Notes under the pieces: model-generated | The model's input: only the letters and a program-made list of their open reading frames with translations | The model's database searches: none | What the model was told of the DNA's origin: nothing | Source: an uncultured Clostridia bacterium | Lineage (GTDB): Bacteria > Bacillota > Clostridia > Christensenellales > Aristaeellaceae | DNA length: 8,210 nt | Assembly (NCBI GenBank): GCA_946615785.1 | Contig: CAMOIA010000060.1 | Coordinates: 1 to 8,210, forward strand | Direction: 5' to 3' | Shown here: positions 1 to 6,035 of the stretch, piece by piece | How positions within the stretch are numbered: the first letter of the stretch is position 1 | Layout of the letters: each line of letters begins with the position of its first letter | Made by a program: the position numbers and the translations under genes

Positions 1-180
1 CTCATCGTGATGAGCATCATCTTCCTGGCCCAGTTCATCTTCGTCGAAATCGGCGGCGACGTGCTGAGCGTGCGGCCGCTGACGGCAACGACCTGGCTTG
101 TGTGCGCGGTGATCGCCATCCTTGTCATCGCGGTCGGCACCGTCGCAAAAGTGATCAACGGCAAAAAGCAGGCAAACTGA
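1..180 (+). CDS. C-terminal tail of a cation-translocating P-type ATPase, probably PMCA-type Ca2+ pump (5' end outside window)
   Basis: Frame 1 is open from the first base to TGA at 178-180 and encodes the last 59 residues of a membrane protein. Two hydrophobic stretches are visible, about residues 1-16 and 31-52 of the fragment. They are separated by a short loop reading VEIGGDVLSVRPLTATTW, and the end is basic and cytoplasmic-looking (KVINGKKQAN). A 'GG-x-V-x-x-x-x-PL-x-x-x-x-W' loop between the last two helices is typical of PMCA/SERCA-like calcium P-type ATPases, which use ATP to export Ca2+ from the cytoplasm. None of the catalytic domains (the DKTGT phosphorylation motif, the nucleotide-binding domain) lie in the window, so the family call rests on this tail alone. 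TerD begins 35 bases downstream with no terminator between, so the two are probably co-transcribed. A calcium pump next to calcium-binding TerD proteins is a sensible pairing. Another polytopic membrane protein cannot be excluded. Confidence 0.6.
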   Translation, partial: LIVMSIIFLAQFIFVEIGGDVLSVRPLTATTWLVCAVIAILVIAVGTVAKVINGKKQAN

Positions 181-215
181 ACCTTACTTTACGACAATAC
201 AGATAAGGAGGCACC

Positions 216-827
216 ATGGTCAATCTGGTAAAAGGACAGAAAGTCAATCTGGTCAAGGAATCCAGCGCCGGCCTGAACCTGGTCCGGGTCGGGCTCGGCT
301 GGGACGAGGCGCAGCGCGCCACGGGACTGAAAGCGTTCCTGGGCATCAAACCCGCAGACATCGACTGTGATGCCTCCGTGATCCTCTGCGGATCCGACGG
401 GCGCATCGTGGGCGGCAGCATCCGCGACTGCTGCGTTTACTACGGAAACCTTCGCCATGTCTCGGACGCCATCATCCACGCGGGCGACAACCTGACCGGC
501 AGCGGCGAAGGCGACGACGAACAGATCAACATCAACCTGAGCCGCATTCCGGCAAATGTCGCAAAGCTTGTTTTCGTTGTGAACATCTATGACGCGAACG
601 TGCGCCACCAGCACTTCGGCATGATCAAAAACGCTTTCATCCACCTTGTGGACGTGAGGTCGAACCGCGACATCTGCCGCTACAACCTGACGGACAATTT
701 CAGCGGCATGACCGGCCTTGTGGTGGGCGAACTGGAGCGGTGCGGCAGCACCTGGGAATTCACGGCGATCGGGCGCGGCGTCGAAAACGCGAGCCGTCTG
801 GACGCCCTCATCAATCTCTACCGCTGA
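216..827 (+). CDS. TerD-family calcium-binding stress protein (first paralogue)
   Basis: This 203-residue cytoplasmic protein of the TerD/CABP family binds Ca2+ and belongs to the Ter tellurite/chemical-stress system; its molecular activity is not settled. It has the family N-terminus (VNLVKGQKVNL), the VGLGWD strand, the first acidic calcium motif DIDCDAS (residues 48-54), the YYGNL strand (75-79) and the second acidic motif HAGDNLTGSGEGDDE (88-102). The ATG at 216 follows AAGGAGG (205-211) at a 4-base gap, and no better start is visible. Compared with the second TerD it carries a longer loop before the first calcium motif (about residues 31-47). It also lacks the acidic 'KDEDF' before the YGNL strand, having GGSIRDCC instead. 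Six cysteines are present (51, 58, 72, 73, 154, 176), and the first four flank or sit in the metal-binding region. It lies between the ATPase tail and a second terD and is likely co-transcribed with both. Confidence 0.93.
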   Translation: MVNLVKGQKVNLVKESSAGLNLVRVGLGWDEAQRATGLKAFLGIKPADIDCDASVILCGSDGRIVGGSIRDCCVYYGNLRHVSDAIIHAGDNLTGSGEGDDEQININLSRIPANVAKLVFVVNIYDANVRHQHFGMIKNAFIHLVDVRSNRDICRYNLTDNFSGMTGLVVGELERCGSTWEFTAIGRGVENASRLDALINLYR

Positions 828-862
828 GGGGCATTCCCCCGGCACAAGAAAGGAGCAGCATC

Positions 863-1447
863 ATGGCAGTCAATCTTACCAAAGGACAGAAAATCAGCCT
901 GGACAAAGGAATGAAAATGGCCCTGATCGGCCTCGGCTGGAACACCGACCGCTACACGGGACGCGCCGATTTCGATCTGGACGCCTCCGCCTTCCTGCTC
1001 GGCGCCAACGGCCGGGTACGCAAGGATGAAGACTTCGTGTTCTACGGCAACCTGAAAGCGCAGAACGACTGCGTGGTTCACACCGGCGACAGCCTGAGCG
1101 GCAATTCCGGCGGCGACGACGAAACGCTGTTCATCGATTTTTCCAAGGTGCCCGACGACGTGGACCGCATCGCCATCACCGTCACCATCTATGAAGCGGA
1201 AGAGCGCGGCCAGAACTTCGGCCAGGTTTCCAACGCCTATGTCCGCGTCGCCCGCCGCTTCTCCGACACCGACACCGTCGGTTCCGAAGAACTGCGCTAT
1301 GACCTGCGCGAGGATTTCTCCATTGAAACCGCGCTGGTGGTGTGCGAACTGTACCGCTCCGGCTCGGCCTGGAAATTCAACGCCGTCGGCGCCGGCTACC
1401 AGGGCGGCCTCTACGCCCTTTGCAAGGCGTACGGCGTAAACGTGTAA
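863..1447 (+). CDS. terD: TerD-family calcium-binding stress protein (second paralogue)
   Basis: This 194-residue TerD protein is close to the family consensus and usual length. Visible motifs are VNLTKGQKISL at the N-terminus, IGLGWNTD (22-29), the first acidic motif DFDLDAS (36-42), KDEDFVFYGNL (54-64) and HTGDSLSGNSGGDDE (73-87). It ends with the typical C-terminal 'W-x-F-x-A-V-G-x-G-Y-x-G-G-L' strand. These acidic clusters form the paired Ca2+ sites in characterised TerD proteins. The frame stays open upstream to 740, but the start is placed at the ATG at 863 because AGGAG (851-855) sits 7 bases before it, the protein then begins exactly at the family N-terminus, and earlier starts would lie inside the preceding terD. 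The gap to that gene is 35 bases. A strong intrinsic terminator follows the stop codon, so this is the last gene transcribed at full level from the upstream promoter. Function in tellurite, oxidant or phage/colicin tolerance is inferred from the family. Confidence 0.95.
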   Translation: MAVNLTKGQKISLDKGMKMALIGLGWNTDRYTGRADFDLDASAFLLGANGRVRKDEDFVFYGNLKAQNDCVVHTGDSLSGNSGGDDETLFIDFSKVPDDVDRIAITVTIYEAEERGQNFGQVSNAYVRVARRFSDTDTVGSEELRYDLREDFSIETALVVCELYRSGSAWKFNAVGAGYQGGLYALCKAYGVNV

Positions 1448-1458
1448 ACCGTTTCCTT

Positions 1459-1496
1459 CGCGGCGCTGCGCGCATCGGCAGCGCCGCGTTTTCTTT
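1459..1496 (+). terminator. Rho-independent terminator between terD and the rhomboid gene
   Basis: An 11-bp perfect GC-rich stem (CGCGGCGCTGC at 1459-1469 pairing with GCAGCGCCGCG at 1478-1488) encloses an 8-base loop and is followed directly by TTTTCTTT (1489-1496). This is a textbook intrinsic terminator. It sits 12 bases after the terD stop and only 21 bases before the rhomboid ATG. That leaves little room for a new promoter, so the downstream genes are probably reached by partial read-through. Confidence 0.85.
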
Positions 1497-1517
1497 CATC
1501 TCCTGCAGGGAGGCATT

Positions 1518-2126
1518 ATGGCATCTATCAAACGGAAACATCCGTTCCGCATCAGCTTTAACGCACCGGCGGTGCTCACCTTTGTCATCGCCTGCGTGCT
1601 CGTGCAGCTGATCAGCCTTCTCACCGGCGGCGGCAGCAACCGCCTTCTGTTCAGCGTCTACCGCGCGTCCCTTCTGGATCCGCTCACCTACCTGCGCCTT
1701 TTCGGGCATGTGTTCGGGCACGGCGGCTGGGAACACCTTCTGAACAATATGATGTTCCTTCTGATCCTTGGGCCCATGATCGAGGAGAAATACGGCACCT
1801 CCAACGTGATCGCCATCATGGTCATCACAGCCTTTGTCACCGGCGTCATCGCCATGATTTTCCTGCCGGGCACAGCGCTTCTCGGCGCGAGCGGCATCGT
1901 CTTTGCCTTTATCCTGCTCTCCTCCATCACAAGCTTCGAGGAAGGCGCCATCCCGCTCACCTTTATTCTGGTGGCCGTTTTATACATCGGCCGCGAGATC
2001 TGGAGCGGCGTGACGGCTCAGGATAACATTTCCCAGCTCGCGCACATCGCGGGCGGCGTTGTCGGAAGCGCGCTCGGTTTTCTGATGAACCGCTGGCACA
2101 TGACGCAGGCACATTACAGAAGATGA
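1518..2126 (+). CDS. Rhomboid-family intramembrane serine protease
   Basis: This 202-residue polytopic membrane protein should cleave transmembrane helices of substrate proteins inside the lipid bilayer. Six hydrophobic segments can be drawn (about residues 17-36, 74-88, 95-117, 120-138, 144-159, 171-190), the minimal bacterial rhomboid core. The catalytic serine lies in GASG (Ser125) on segment 4, and the catalytic histidine in QLAHIAGG (His176) on segment 6. The oxyanion-hole pair H-x-x-x-N on segment 2 is His73 and Asn77. All key residues are intact, so it should be active. The ATG at 1518 is preceded by AGGGAGG (1507-1513), with spacing slightly short at 4 bases. It lies between a terminator and the yceG-like gene, which starts 21 bases after its stop, so it belongs to the ter locus by position. 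The substrate is unknown. Rhomboid is not a usual member of the B. subtilis-type ter operon. Confidence 0.93.
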   Translation: MASIKRKHPFRISFNAPAVLTFVIACVLVQLISLLTGGGSNRLLFSVYRASLLDPLTYLRLFGHVFGHGGWEHLLNNMMFLLILGPMIEEKYGTSNVIAIMVITAFVTGVIAMIFLPGTALLGASGIVFAFILLSSITSFEEGAIPLTFILVAVLYIGREIWSGVTAQDNISQLAHIAGGVVGSALGFLMNRWHMTQAHYRR

Positions 2127-2136
2127 GCACGGAAAC

Positions 2137-2140
2137 GGGG
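2137..2140 (+). promoter_or_regulatory. Weak ribosome binding site of the yceG-like gene
   Basis: Only GGGG is present 7 bases before the ATG at 2148. Most other genes in the window have a longer purine-rich AGGAGG-like site. Translation may partly depend on ribosomes finishing the rhomboid gene, whose stop is 21 bases upstream. Confidence 0.4.
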
Positions 2141-2147
2141 TTCGGAC

Positions 2148-4832
2148 ATGTTTGAACGCGTACAGGCGGCGGCGCCTTCCCAGCTGCTGACGCCGCTTGA
2201 GGCAAGGGAAAAACCGGGCGTATGCTTTCTCAGGCTCCACGGCTGGTCGCAGGAAGCCGAGGAGCAGCTTTGGCGCTGCCATGAAGCCGCCCGTTCAAGC
2301 GGCATCATCCTGGAAAACGGCCTTCCAAACCCGAAGCCGCAGGAGCTCGCTTATTACAACGAACGCGTGAAAAGCGCCTTTTCCGCCGAAGAAAGCGCTG
2401 TTGAAAACGCCCTGAAAGCCTGGCTTCCGACCCTTCCGGGCACGCTTTGCCGCGAGATGGCGACGGGTATGGCCCGCCTGTACCGCGAAGAAACCGCTTC
2501 CGGAAAGCCGATCGGCGCCGTCGCCAGTCTGCATGTGAAAATGATGTGCTGGCTCTACTACCGGTTTCGGGGTCTTCTGCCCCGCCTTGGCAGGAACCCG
2601 CTGCCGCTCATTCTGTGCCAGTCATCCTCCATTTCCGCCCACGCCATCCTGATGCTGCACTTCCTGAACGAACTGGGCGCGGACGTGCTGCTTCTGGAAC
2701 TGGACGGCGAGGCGGCCTACCTTGCCGCCGATCCCGCCTCCAGGTGGTCAGATCCCTGTACCCTGCCGGGGCTGGTCCCGTTCCCCAAAGAATACAGCCT
2801 GAAGGAACTCCGGCGCCGGAAAGCAGCGCCTCCGGACGCTGTCAACCCCGCCTCTCCCCCGCCGCCCGTGATCGGCAAAAGATCGCAGCAGGGCGGCGGT
2901 ATCCCGCCCAGACCTGTGATCGGAAAAAACTCACCGCAAAGCACCGGAGCCCCGAAACCCGTCATCGGAAAGGAAACCCGGCGGGGTGAAGGCGTTCCCC
3001 CAAAGCCCGTGATCGGCAAAGGATCGCAGCAGGGCGGCGGCGTTCCGCCTAAACCCGTCATCGGAAAAGACACACCGCAAAGTACCGGAGCCCCAAAGCC
3101 CGTCATCGGAAAAGAAACCCGGCAGGGTGAAAACATCCCTCCCAAGCCTGTAATCTGCAAAGGATCGCAGCAGGGCGGCGCTATCCCGCCCAAACCCGTC
3201 ATCGGAAAGGGTTCGCATTCCTCTTCACCGCCCGCTCCGTTTGATCCGCTCAGCCGTTTTGAAGCCCCCGCAAGAGAGGTTCGTCCAAACGTCTGGATGA
3301 AGGAAGCGTCCCTGGACGCGGTGCTGATCCCGCCGATGAAGCGGGGTGAAAACCAGGACGGCTACAACACGGTCCTCATCCGCATGAAGGGTGTCCGCGA
3401 CAAGCTGACCTATGCGAACGACCTGTACCTTTTCTCCCAGCGTCTCAGGGAAACCGGCCGCAGAATCGAGGCTGTGAACCGCGAATTCGACATGCCGACC
3501 GCCCAGGAGCTGTCCGCCATCCGCCGGCGGGGAAAATACGCATCAGCAGCCGATCTGGCATGCGACCTGGCGGGCAGCCTGCCCCCGGGACAGCCGAAGG
3601 AGCTGACGAGGCTCATGCAGCGCGCCTTTGTCAGCACGGTCATGGAAGAAAGCAAAAAAACCGCCCTGACGGCGCTTTTGCAAAGCACGGTCATCCTGCT
3701 CGCCTGGATCAGGCGCTATGTGCCCGCGCTCTTTACCGCGTGGCGGGAAACGGACATGCCCTGCCTGATCCTGATGGGGCACTGCCGTACGGAGCGGGAG
3801 GCGCTGTTTCTCGCCTTCCTTTCCCGCCTGCCTGCGGACGTCGTGATTTTTGCCCCGAACCTCAGCCAGGTGTGCCGCTTTGAAAGCCCGACGCTGCTTG
3901 AAATCGAGGGGGAGCAAAGCCTGCCGGAATTCGATTTCCCCATGGACGCTGCTTCCCTGAGAATGCGCACGGTGGCATCCCACGCGGAACAGGAGCTGGA
4001 CACCCTGCTCTACAGCGGCAGCGGGCTCTACCGCAGCCAGCAGTTCGCCTCCGCGAACGCCATGGTACTCGCCTGTACCCAGGACGAGGTGCCCATGTAC
4101 TGGCAGCAGGAAAACAGGTTCCGTCCGGGCTTTTCAACAGAGGGCGGCAGCGTCTGCATTCCGGTGCTGTTCGCCAGGGAAAACGGCGCGCCGGAAGGCG
4201 ACCTGAACCCTTACTGGCACAGGATCCGGGAGATGCGCGCGGAAAAGGACACCCTCTTTTTCCCCCGCCTCGGCATCATCAGCCCGCAGGAAGCGCGGCG
4301 GCACATGGAACTGAGCAAACGGTATTTAAAGGACGGCCGCATTCTCAAAGACGCGCTCGCCGCGGACAAGCGCTACCCCTACGGCGCGCTCAGGACCGAA
4401 GCGCAGGCGCATATGCTTTTCAAGGCGCAGGAATTGATCGACCAGCGGCTGATCCGGGGCACGTTTGAGAACGGAACGGAATTCCTGATCCTTTCCGCGG
4501 TCCTGGCCCTGCCGAAGGAAATGACCCGTCTCATTCAGGCTTACGACTTTACAAAAACCAATCCAAAGCTGCTCGTCGTGCACACCGAAGAGAGCGAGGG
4601 CAGCCTGGAAGACGCCGTATTGCTCACCTATCTCAGCCTGCTCGGGTTTGACGTGGTGCTTTTTGTGCCCACGGGCTACCAGACCATCGAACGGCATCTT
4701 GCGTCCCGGCGCATGGTGGAACACGAAATCGGCCCTTACCGGTTTGGGGTGAAAATGCCCGACCTTGATACGCTGCCGCCTGTCAAAAAAGGGCTGCAGT
4801 GGCTGACCGACTTCTTGAAAAGGGGGATTTGA
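2148..4832 (+). CDS. YceG-like ter-locus protein with three tandem modules and a PPKPVIGK repeat linker
   Basis: This 894-residue protein looks soluble, with no signal peptide. It is assigned to the YceG family (Pfam YceG_bac) from its position directly before telA and from its C-terminal half, for example YRSQQF..., W-x-x-E-x-x-F-R-P-x-F, the IPVLFARENG strand and the GFDVVLFVPTGYQTIE strand-turn. YceG is thought to belong to the Ter 'biosynthetic module', but no reaction is established. Two anchors recur three times. Anchor 1 is 'V-x-[FLI]-x-R-x-x-G' with Arg29, Arg412 and Arg677. Anchor 2 is a beta-alpha-beta-like unit '[PKM]xLIL...FLxxLgaDVvlf', starting near residues 152, 537 and 805. 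Within-module spacing is 123, 125 and 128 residues. B. subtilis YceG, as I recall, is about 537 residues and would match residues 357-894 alone, so module 1 (1-236) and the repeat linker (237-356) look like additions. The start codon has only a weak GGGG ribosome site. No catalytic residues can be named. Confidence 0.8.
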   Translation: MFERVQAAAPSQLLTPLEAREKPGVCFLRLHGWSQEAEEQLWRCHEAARSSGIILENGLPNPKPQELAYYNERVKSAFSAEESAVENALKAWLPTLPGTLCREMATGMARLYREETASGKPIGAVASLHVKMMCWLYYRFRGLLPRLGRNPLPLILCQSSSISAHAILMLHFLNELGADVLLLELDGEAAYLAADPASRWSDPCTLPGLVPFPKEYSLKELRRRKAAPPDAVNPASPPPPVIGKRSQQGGGIPPRPVIGKNSPQSTGAPKPVIGKETRRGEGVPPKPVIGKGSQQGGGVPPKPVIGKDTPQSTGAPKPVIGKETRQGENIPPKPVICKGSQQGGAIPPKPVIGKGSHSSSPPAPFDPLSRFEAPAREVRPNVWMKEASLDAVLIPPMKRGENQDGYNTVLIRMKGVRDKLTYANDLYLFSQRLRETGRRIEAVNREFDMPTAQELSAIRRRGKYASAADLACDLAGSLPPGQPKELTRLMQRAFVSTVMEESKKTALTALLQSTVILLAWIRRYVPALFTAWRETDMPCLILMGHCRTEREALFLAFLSRLPADVVIFAPNLSQVCRFESPTLLEIEGEQSLPEFDFPMDAASLRMRTVASHAEQELDTLLYSGSGLYRSQQFASANAMVLACTQDEVPMYWQQENRFRPGFSTEGGSVCIPVLFARENGAPEGDLNPYWHRIREMRAEKDTLFFPRLGIISPQEARRHMELSKRYLKDGRILKDALAADKRYPYGALRTEAQAHMLFKAQELIDQRLIRGTFENGTEFLILSAVLALPKEMTRLIQAYDFTKTNPKLLVVHTEESEGSLEDAVLLTYLSLLGFDVVLFVPTGYQTIERHLASRRMVEHEIGPYRFGVKMPDLDTLPPVKKGLQWLTDFLKRGI
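2856..3212 (+). repeat. In-frame coding repeat array: eight PVIGK units in an ABC-ABC-A higher-order pattern
   Basis: Eight copies of P-V-[IG/IC]-K recur at 16, 15, 16, 16, 15, 16 and 16 residues, from residues 240-244 to 350-354 of the yceG-like protein. Three spacer types alternate: A (SQQGGG), B (PQSTGA) and C (TR-x-GE). The order is A-B-C-A-B-C-A followed by a degenerate last unit. The A units start at 2881, 3022 and 3163, an exact 141-bp period. Codons of the PVIGK core vary synonymously between units, while A units are nearly identical as DNA, indicating an old 16-residue repeat later amplified as a 47-residue block. Copy 7 has Cys for Gly (PVICK), a single-base change. The array is rich in Pro, Gly, Lys and Gln and is expected to be a disordered linker. 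Confidence 0.93.
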
Positions 4833-4835
4833 TCT

Positions 4836-5969
4836 ATGGGGATTCAGTTTGGCGGGGGCACGGCGCCAAAGGCACAGCCCGGCGCGGAGGTGCCCGCGCT
4901 GAAGCTGCCTGATTATGATATTCAGGAGGATCGCAAGCAGGTGGAAAGCGCGCTGCTCTCCTCCCCGGAAATCGAGGAGCTGACCGCAGCCATCGACGTG
5001 AACGACCTGAACACCATCGTCACCTTCGGCGCCAAATCCGCCGAGGAGATTTCGCGCGTCTCCGACGCCGTGCTCCGCTCCATCAACGTATCGCAGCTGG
5101 ACGAATCGTCCGAGATGCTCGTGACCCTTTCCCGGATCATGGAAAAATTCGACATCCGCGAAATCCGGGACGACAGCGGCCTTTTCGGAAAGCTGTTCGG
5201 CAATCTGCGCAAGCAGCTCGAAAAAATCATCGATAAATACCAGACCATGGGCGACGAGGTGGACAAAATCTACGTTCAGCTCCGCCAGTACGAACAGGAA
5301 ATCGGCAAAAGCAACGAATACCTGAACGGCATCTTCGACGCCAACGTGGGCTATTACCGCGAGCTTGTAAAATACATCGTGGCGGGGGAACAGGGCGTTA
5401 AGGAAATCGAGGCCTACCTGCAGCAGCGCACGGACGATCTGGCGGCAAGCGGCGACCAGACCATCAATTTTGAGCTCCAGACTCTTCGCCAGGCCCGGGA
5501 TATGCTCGCCCAGCGCGTGCAGGACCTGCGCACGGCGGAAATGGTCGCCCTGCAATCCATTCCCATGATCCGCACCATGCAGTTCAGCAACATGAACCTG
5601 GTCCGGAAAATCAACAGCGCCTTCATCATCACCCTGCCCGTGTTCAAGCAGGCGCTGGCGCAGGCCATCATGCTCAAGCGCCAGAAAATCCAGGCCGACG
5701 CCATCTCTGCCCTTGACCAGCGCACGAACGAAATGCTCGTGAGAAACGCAAAGAACACCGTGGAAGCCAGCCACATCGCCTCCCGCCTGGCAAGCGGCAG
5801 CTCCATCAAGGCCGAAACGCTTGAAACCACCTGGCGCACCATCGTAAACGGCATCGACGAAACGAAAAAGATCCAGGACAGCGCCGCCAGGCAGCGCCGG
5901 GACGACCAGGCGAAGCTGGAAAGGCTCAAGGAGGACTACCGCCGCAAACTTGCAGCCGGCAGAGGCTGA
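4836..5969 (+). CDS. telA: TelA/KlaA-family tellurite resistance protein (YceH-like)
   Basis: This 377-residue protein is soluble-looking and almost wholly helical, the usual length for the TelA family (Pfam TelA, YceH in B. subtilis). An N-terminal low-complexity stretch (about 1-25) is followed by long amphipathic helices. Recognisable family stretches include LFGKLFG (about 110-120), KYQTMGDEVDKI, the NAKNTVEAS segment and the C-terminal ETTWRTIVNGIDETKKIQ. It contains no cysteine and no transmembrane segment. The ATG at 4836 follows a GGGGG site lying in the last codons of the yceG-like gene, whose stop ends 3 bases earlier, so the two genes are almost certainly translationally coupled. 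The yceG-telA pairing matches known ter operons and supports both calls. TelA proteins contribute to tellurite, antibiotic and stress tolerance, but the biochemical role is unknown. No terminator is visible after the stop. Confidence 0.93.
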   Translation: MGIQFGGGTAPKAQPGAEVPALKLPDYDIQEDRKQVESALLSSPEIEELTAAIDVNDLNTIVTFGAKSAEEISRVSDAVLRSINVSQLDESSEMLVTLSRIMEKFDIREIRDDSGLFGKLFGNLRKQLEKIIDKYQTMGDEVDKIYVQLRQYEQEIGKSNEYLNGIFDANVGYYRELVKYIVAGEQGVKEIEAYLQQRTDDLAASGDQTINFELQTLRQARDMLAQRVQDLRTAEMVALQSIPMIRTMQFSNMNLVRKINSAFIITLPVFKQALAQAIMLKRQKIQADAISALDQRTNEMLVRNAKNTVEASHIASRLASGSSIKAETLETTWRTIVNGIDETKKIQDSAARQRRDDQAKLERLKEDYRRKLAAGRG

Positions 5970-5982
5970 TTGCAATTGCAAT
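5969..5982. promoter_or_regulatory. 14-bp perfect palindrome, candidate operator of the sugar-kinase unit
   Basis: ATTGCAATTGCAAT is its own reverse complement. It starts on the last base of the telA stop codon and covers the -35 region of the promoter before the kinase gene. A dimeric repressor bound here would block RNA polymerase. It also reads as a direct repeat of ATTGCA. Which regulator family would use it cannot be told from the site alone, and it does not resemble the CcpA cre consensus. Confidence 0.5.
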
Positions 5983-6003
5983 TTGTGAAAATGCGCTTAT
6001 AAT
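5976..6003 (+). promoter_or_regulatory. Sigma-70/SigA-type promoter for the kdgK-like gene
   Basis: A perfect -10 hexamer TATAAT (5998-6003) lies 16 bases after TTGCAA (5976-5981), which matches four of six bases of the -35 consensus. Transcription would start near 6010, giving a short leader of about 25 bases that ends in the AGGAGG ribosome site. This AT-rich stretch stands out in an otherwise GC-rich window and marks the boundary between the ter locus and the carbohydrate genes. Confidence 0.7.
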
Positions 6004-6019
6004 GGGAATATAAATGATC

Positions 6020-6025
6020 AGGAGG
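6020..6025 (+). promoter_or_regulatory. AGGAGG ribosome binding site that fixes the kinase start
   Basis: A perfect AGGAGG ends 10 bases before the ATG at 6036. An in-frame TTG at 6027 is only one base from this site, too close for initiation, so the ATG is the preferred start. Confidence 0.75.
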
Positions 6026-6035
6026 ATTGATTGAC

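Noticed and set aside
181..215. Possible promoter in the AT-richer ATPase-terD gap
   Set aside because: No convincing -35/-10 pair could be found in 35 bases; only the ribosome site is supported.
828..839. GGGG-catt-CCCC mini-hairpin between the two terD genes
   Set aside because: The stem is only 4 bp with no T-run, too small to call a terminator.
189..845. 218-codon minus-strand open frame opposite the first terD
   Set aside because: It is a shadow of terD with no plausible function.
740..862. Upstream extension of the second terD to a start at 740
   Set aside because: It would overlap the first terD by almost 90 bases, and it lacks both family similarity and a ribosome site. The ATG at 863 has AGGAG and the exact family N-terminus.
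2856..3212. Possible CRISPR-like array because of the regular repeats
   Set aside because: The periods are multiples of three, the array stays in frame within a long protein, the repeats are short and synonymously variable, and spacers repeat in an ABC order rather than being unique.
4326..5981. 551-codon open frame on the minus strand opposite telA and the end of the yceG-like gene
   Set aside because: Its composition (rich in His, Val, Phe, Ala, Gly) is that expected of the antisense of GC-rich codons. It has no recognisable domain, and the + strand carries a clear TelA protein.
6027..6035. TTG start for the kinase at 6027
   Set aside because: It lies one base after the AGGAGG site, too close for initiation. 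The ATG at 6036 is properly spaced.
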